NCBI RefSeq assembly: GCF_013299185.1
Contig: NZ_JAAFKG010000020.1
Coordinates: 40,483 to 104,482, forward strand
Reading direction: 5' to 3'
Source of the DNA: Microcoleus sp. bin48.metabat.b7b8b9.023
GTDB lineage: Bacteria; Cyanobacteriota; Cyanobacteriia; Cyanobacteriales; Microcoleaceae
DNA: 64,000 nucleotides
Position 1 is the stretch's first letter. Every line of letters begins with the position of its first letter. The notes below the pieces were generated by a model. That model saw only the letters and a program-made list of their open reading frames with translations, was not told the origin of the DNA and did not search any database. Positions 60,674 to 64,000 of the stretch are shown piece by piece. A program made the position numbers and the translations under genes.

Positions 60674-62013
60674 TAAATACGCAGGTTGCTACTAGGGAAA
60701 TGTTTTTGGCTGATTTGGTGAATCAGTGCGGTAAGTTGGAGGTTGCTAATAGCGAAAGTTCGACTTACGGGTTGCAGGATTTGCGGGATGCGGCGACTGA
60801 ATATGTGCTGGCTGCAAGTTTTCCGACGGTGAGGGATGAGGAATGGCGCTTTACTGATTTGTCGCCGGTTTTGCAAGTTCCTTTTCATGTACCGCAGAGC
60901 AATCAGTCAACGGTTAAGCTGGCTGATGTTATTATGCCTGTGAAGAATCGGGATGATTTACCGTTGAGATTGGTATTTGTTAACGGTTTTTATGCGCCGG
61001 ATTTGTCAACGGTTGATTCTGGGGTTGTTCCGAATTTACAGATCGACTTTTATGCAGGTAATCTATCTAACGTACCGGAAAAATATCGATCGCGCATCAC
61101 CGATGTTTTGAGCAAGCACAAACAGCAAACTGAAGTGTTTACAGCCTTGAATACTGCGGGTTTGGTGGATGCTGCGGTGGTGTTTGTACCTGCTAATATG
61201 TCGATCGACCTTCCGATTCATTTGCTGTTCGTGACTGCACCAGGTGCATCTCCGGCGATGTGTCAGCCGCACTGCTTAATTGTAGCTGAGGCTGGCAGCA
61301 AAGTCACTGTTGTTGAGGATTACACAACTGTTGGTAATGTCTCGGCTTTGACGAATGCTGTCACGGATGTTGTTGTCGCTGAAAACGCCACAGTGAACCA
61401 TGTTCGGCTTCAGCGCGAAGGTTTGGATGTGGTTCATGTGGGCAAAAGTGCGATCGAGCAATCCCGCAACAGCCGTTATACTTGTCATGCTATCAGCTTG
61501 GGTGGCAAAATATCGCGGCACAATTTAGAAGTATTTCAGCGCGGCGAAGGCACCGAAACAACTTTAAATGGCTTAACTGTAGCCTTTGGCGAACAGTTAG
61601 CGGACACTCACAGTTTAATTGATTTCAATCACCCCCACGGCACAAGCCGGCAATTGCACAAGTGCATTGTCGGTAACAAAGCTCGTGCAGTATTTAACGG
61701 TAAAGTTTTTGTTCGTAAAGCCGCACAATTGACAGATGCCGGACAATTGAGCCGGAATTTGTTGCTGTCGCCGAGGGCGCGGGTAGATACCAAACCGCAG
61801 TTAGAAATTGTGGCGGATAACGTTAAATGTTCCCACGGTGCAACAGTCAGCCAGTTGGAAGATGATGAACTTTTCTACTTGCAAAGCCGCGGCTTAGATT
61901 TAGAAAGAAGTCGCTATTTGCTAATTGATGCTTTTGCGGCGGAAATGCTCAATCAATTGCCGATTGTTGGAGTGGCGAAAATGCTTTCTACCTGTGTGGC
62001 TGTCCAAGAATAA
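60670..62013 (+). CDS. sufD: Fe-S cluster assembly protein SufD
   Basis: 447 residues, homologous to SufB in its beta-helix region: [52 protein letters not shown] and [20 protein letters not shown]. The conserved His in KCSHGAT marks the SufB-SufD cluster interface. It is coupled to sufC by ATGA. A palindrome at 62091-62147 follows as terminator. sufS, usually next in cyanobacteria, is absent here. Confidence 0.97.
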   Translation: MINTQVATREMFLADLVNQCGKLEVANSESSTYGLQDLRDAATEYVLAASFPTVRDEEWRFTDLSPVLQVPFHVPQSNQSTVKLADVIMPVKNRDDLPLRLVFVNGFYAPDLSTVDSGVVPNLQIDFYAGNLSNVPEKYRSRITDVLSKHKQQTEVFTALNTAGLVDAAVVFVPANMSIDLPIHLLFVTAPGASPAMCQPHCLIVAEAGSKVTVVEDYTTVGNVSALTNAVTDVVVAENATVNHVRLQREGLDVVHVGKSAIEQSRNSRYTCHAISLGGKISRHNLEVFQRGEGTETTLNGLTVAFGEQLADTHSLIDFNHPHGTSRQLHKCIVGNKARAVFNGKVFVRKAAQLTDAGQLSRNLLLSPRARVDTKPQLEIVADNVKCSHGATVSQLEDDELFYLQSRGLDLERSRYLLIDAFAAEMLNQLPIVGVAKMLSTCVAVQE

Positions 62014-62090
62014 CTGATTGGTTAGCACACAAATTAGGACACAGCATTGCTGTGTCCCTACCCATATGTCCAATCAACCATCAGAAAAAA

Positions 62091-62147
62091 GGTTCGTAGT
62101 GCGGACTTTAGTCCGCTTTCTGGATGCGGACTGAAGTCCGCACTACG
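62091..62147. repeat. GGTTCGTAGTGCGGAC palindrome, likely suf terminator
   Basis: GGTTCGTAGTGCGGACTTTA and inverted GAAGTCCGCACTACGAACC are nearly perfect arms around TTTCTGGATG, 78 bp after sufD. Confidence 0.8.
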
Positions 62148-62228
62148 AACCTTACTTGTTTCGGTCAATTGACCGGACATGATATGAAAGAATGAATTAT
62201 CTTTTCAACACAACCGAAGTTTTTGATA

Positions 62229-62828
62229 TCACCGCATAAACGAACCGACAACACCATTCAAATCTTCAGCCAAAGGATTTCCCAATGCCTTAAATTTCCA
62301 CTCGCCACCTTCTCGATAAACTTCTCCCATCAACATATTTATTTTGCCTTCATAGGAAGGGTCATTTGACAAGCGATAGCGAGCGATTTCTTTTCCGGCT
62401 GCATCTACAGCCCTTACGTAAGCGTTTTCTACCATGCCAAAATGCTGTTTTCTTGCTGGCCCATCGTAAATATTTACACCCAAGATAATTTTGTGATATT
62501 CTACTGGCAAAGAACTCAATTTTACAAAGATTTGTTCGTCGTCTCCGTCTCCAGCTCCCGTGAGATTGTCGCCGGAATGAACCACGGTTTTGTCCTTTGA
62601 CTCCAAATGAGAGTAATAAATTACATCTTCTTTGTAGTTTTTTAATTTGCCATTTTCTCCCAGCAGCAGAGCGTAGGAATCTAAGTCAAAATTTGCACCG
62701 CTGCTTCTACCGAAAAGACCTGTTTTAGCTTTCGCTACATCCCAGCCCAAGGCCATTGTCAATCGAGATAAGTCGAATTCGCTTTTGCTGAGTACGATCG
62801 ATTGTCCTTTTGTCAAGTTGATAGCCAT
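62229..62828 (-). CDS. TerD-family protein
   Basis: 199 residues: MAINLTKGQSIVLSKSEFDL, MALGWDVAK, NFDLDSYALLL, GAGDGDDEQIFVKLSSLP and NAYVRAVDAAGKEIARYRLS. These are the TerD Ca2+-binding beta-sandwich signatures. TerD proteins belong to tellurite/stress-response systems and are cytosolic. Complete start and end. It is convergent with sufD and lies 500 bp from a second terD gene on the same strand. Confidence 0.94.
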   Translation of the reverse strand: MAINLTKGQSIVLSKSEFDLSRLTMALGWDVAKAKTGLFGRSSGANFDLDSYALLLGENGKLKNYKEDVIYYSHLESKDKTVVHSGDNLTGAGDGDDEQIFVKLSSLPVEYHKIILGVNIYDGPARKQHFGMVENAYVRAVDAAGKEIARYRLSNDPSYEGKINMLMGEVYREGGEWKFKALGNPLAEDLNGVVGSFMR

Positions 62829-62858
62829 AGTTTGATTATTTTGTAAGGTTTGCTATTT

Positions 62859-63050
62859 CTAGGATAAGATATTTTCCAGACGCGCTGATTTTACCCAATG
62901 CGGATATTCTGCTGTCAACCAATCGTATAATTCCTCATCGGTAATATGTTCCGGGTCTTCTATACTGAAGAAACACAAACCCTGTATTGTTGTCAAGCTT
63001 TCCAGCTCAAAATTCGTCCGCGAACCTTTTTGAGAAATGCTATACAGCAT
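62859..63050 (-). CDS. Possible small protein between the terD genes
   Basis: 63 residues, MLYSISQKGSRTNFELESLT start, acidic C-terminal half (EDPEHITDEELYDWLTAEYP). No family recognised and no clear ribosome binding site. It may be a real small gene or a chance frame. Confidence 0.35.
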   Translation of the reverse strand: MLYSISQKGSRTNFELESLTTIQGLCFFSIEDPEHITDEELYDWLTAEYPHWVKSARLENILS

Positions 63051-63059
63051 ATTCTAGTA

Positions 63060-63300
63060 AGTAGGGCGCGTCGCCCTCAGAAATCCGCAAGTTATGTCCA
63101 AGATGTCGCAGCGACGCACCCTACGGATTAACGCGACTGAGGTTCTAGAAACTACAATTCAGGGGAATATTTGTACTGTTGCCAAATTGAGTCTCGATAT
63201 CGATATTCCTGGAGCCAGGATAGCCAGAAACCGGGTTTTTTGACCAAAATAGTTTGTTGTCACCACTTAAAACTGCAAAAAACCCGGTTTCTTGGTCTCG
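63060..63300. repeat. Inverted repeats upstream of the small frame
   Basis: GTAGGGCGCGTCGCCC and inverted GCAGCGACGCACCCTAC lie at about 63061-63124, and an AGAAACCGGG palindrome at 63228-63293. No gene in 63051-63345. Confidence 0.75.
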
Positions 63301-63345
63301 GAGTGCGATCGCGAACTAATCTAGTTTAGAGCGATCGACCTTCGA

Positions 63346-63972
63346 TCAGGCGTACTTATCTACAAAGCTTTGCAAGCCTGAATTGTAACCTTGTCCGACA
63401 GCTTGGAACCTCCACTCGCCATCTTTCTTGTAAAGTCTGCCAAACTCCACCGCAGTCTCCTTCCCAAAATCCTCATCCAAATCGTATCTAGTGACTTCAA
63501 TGTCAGTAGTAGTGTCGTAAATCCTGATAAAAGCATTCCGCAGTTGACAGAAATTTTGCCTTCTCGATTCCGCTTCGTGGATTGTCACCACAAACACAAT
63601 TTCTTGCACCGCAGGATCTACCTTGGTTAAATCGACTGTAACTCTTTCATCATCGCCACTTCCTTCTCCGGTTCTGCTATCTCCCAGATGTTTTACAGAA
63701 TTATCCGGCGACTCTTTGTTATTGTAGAAAACAAAGTATTTTTCGCTGGGAATTTTACCAGCAGCGCCCAGCATAAACACGGAAGCATCTAAGTCAAATG
63801 CTCCTCCGGTGTCTGTAGCATTGATATCCCATCCTAAACCGATCCCGGCATTTTTCAGCCCCGGTGCTTCTTTACTGTAGTTTAGACTAACCAAAGATGA
63901 GAACGGTGGCAAAAGAAGAACTAAAGCCACCGTCCCAGGAGAGAATGAGGGTGAAAAAGAAAACCTATCCAC
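63346..63972 (-). CDS. TerD-family protein with abnormal 5' end
   Basis: The TerD core is intact from about SKEAPGLKNAGIGLGWDINA onward: GGAFDLDASVFMLGAAGKIP, GEGSGDDERVTVDLTKVDP, QLRNAFIRIYDTTTDIEVTR. Normal family members start about ten residues earlier with MAxxLxKG-type sequence. Here no ATG exists near that point. The open frame instead runs to a GTG at 63972 through PSFSPGTVALVLLLPPFS, a hydrophobic stretch coded by the hairpin ACGGTGGC/GCCACCGT. It may be truncated or have a replaced 5' end; expression is uncertain. Confidence 0.75.
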   Translation of the reverse strand: MDRFSFSPSFSPGTVALVLLLPPFSSLVSLNYSKEAPGLKNAGIGLGWDINATDTGGAFDLDASVFMLGAAGKIPSEKYFVFYNNKESPDNSVKHLGDSRTGEGSGDDERVTVDLTKVDPAVQEIVFVVTIHEAESRRQNFCQLRNAFIRIYDTTTDIEVTRYDLDEDFGKETAVEFGRLYKKDGEWRFQAVGQGYNSGLQSFVDKYA

Positions 63973-64000
63973 TCCCTAAATGAACAGTGAACGATTAAAG

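Overview
The window is chromosomal DNA of a filamentous, non-heterocystous-type cyanobacterium (Oscillatoriales; a Microcoleus/Oscillatoria-like genome is my best guess). The evidence is photosynthesis and plastid-type genes (psbX, ycf66, ycf19/YggT, ycf35), a SufR-regulated suf operon, a CYP110-like P450, dense HIP1 octamers (GCGATCGC), heptanucleotide tandem repeats and many dispersed palindromic repeats. Genus is inferred, not proven.

Layout. 0-3.4 kb: ycf66 (cut by the window edge), psbX, a YggT gene, accC and tRNA-Leu(GAG). 3.4-10.8 kb: a MazEF pair, then a two-gene minus-strand unit of a 1214-residue TPR-CHAT protease-like protein and a membrane-anchored partner, and an HTH protein. 10.8-32 kb is mostly housekeeping and signalling: a UbiH-type hydroxylase, two large PAS histidine kinases with closely similar C-termini, an HTH-Ser/Thr kinase fusion, a GH108 muramidase-like protein, a TPR-O-GlcNAc transferase, MiaE, a GNAT enzyme, a P450 and an ACT-malic enzyme. 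32-34 kb: argS.

34-47 kb is the accessory region. On the minus strand it carries XRE and ImmA/IrrE genes, a VapBC-like pair, an ATP-grasp enzyme and a chimeric antitoxin with a RelE-like toxin. Divergent from the XRE gene is a plus-strand run: two small proteins, a possible DUF5895 protein, a Cys-rich small protein, two paralogous coiled-coil proteins separated by a 29-bp tandem repeat, and a YiaAB membrane protein. The divergent promoter region contains two near-identical operator-like palindromes. The conserved DUF2997-ycf35-ferredoxin cluster follows, then an oligopeptide-type permease directly behind a RusA-like nuclease and a REase-like/HEPN protein.

47-64 kb: M16 peptidase, a PG-binding/C39-like peptidase, nadC, a second HTH protein of the kinase-fusion type, an RTX protein, orphan antitoxin-like genes, a stand-alone 5S rRNA gene with its own promoter and terminator, and sufR facing sufB-sufC-sufD with a CAAC-N6-GTTG operator between them. 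sufB and sufC are split by four copies of a ~184-bp repeat, and sufS does not follow sufD. Two terD genes close the window, one with an abnormal 5' end.

The best candidates for undescribed biology are the XRE/ImmA divergent locus with its coiled-coil proteins, the RusA plus REase/HEPN pair, and the TPR-CHAT gene, whose last 113 codons look like a once separate gene joined by loss of a stop codon.
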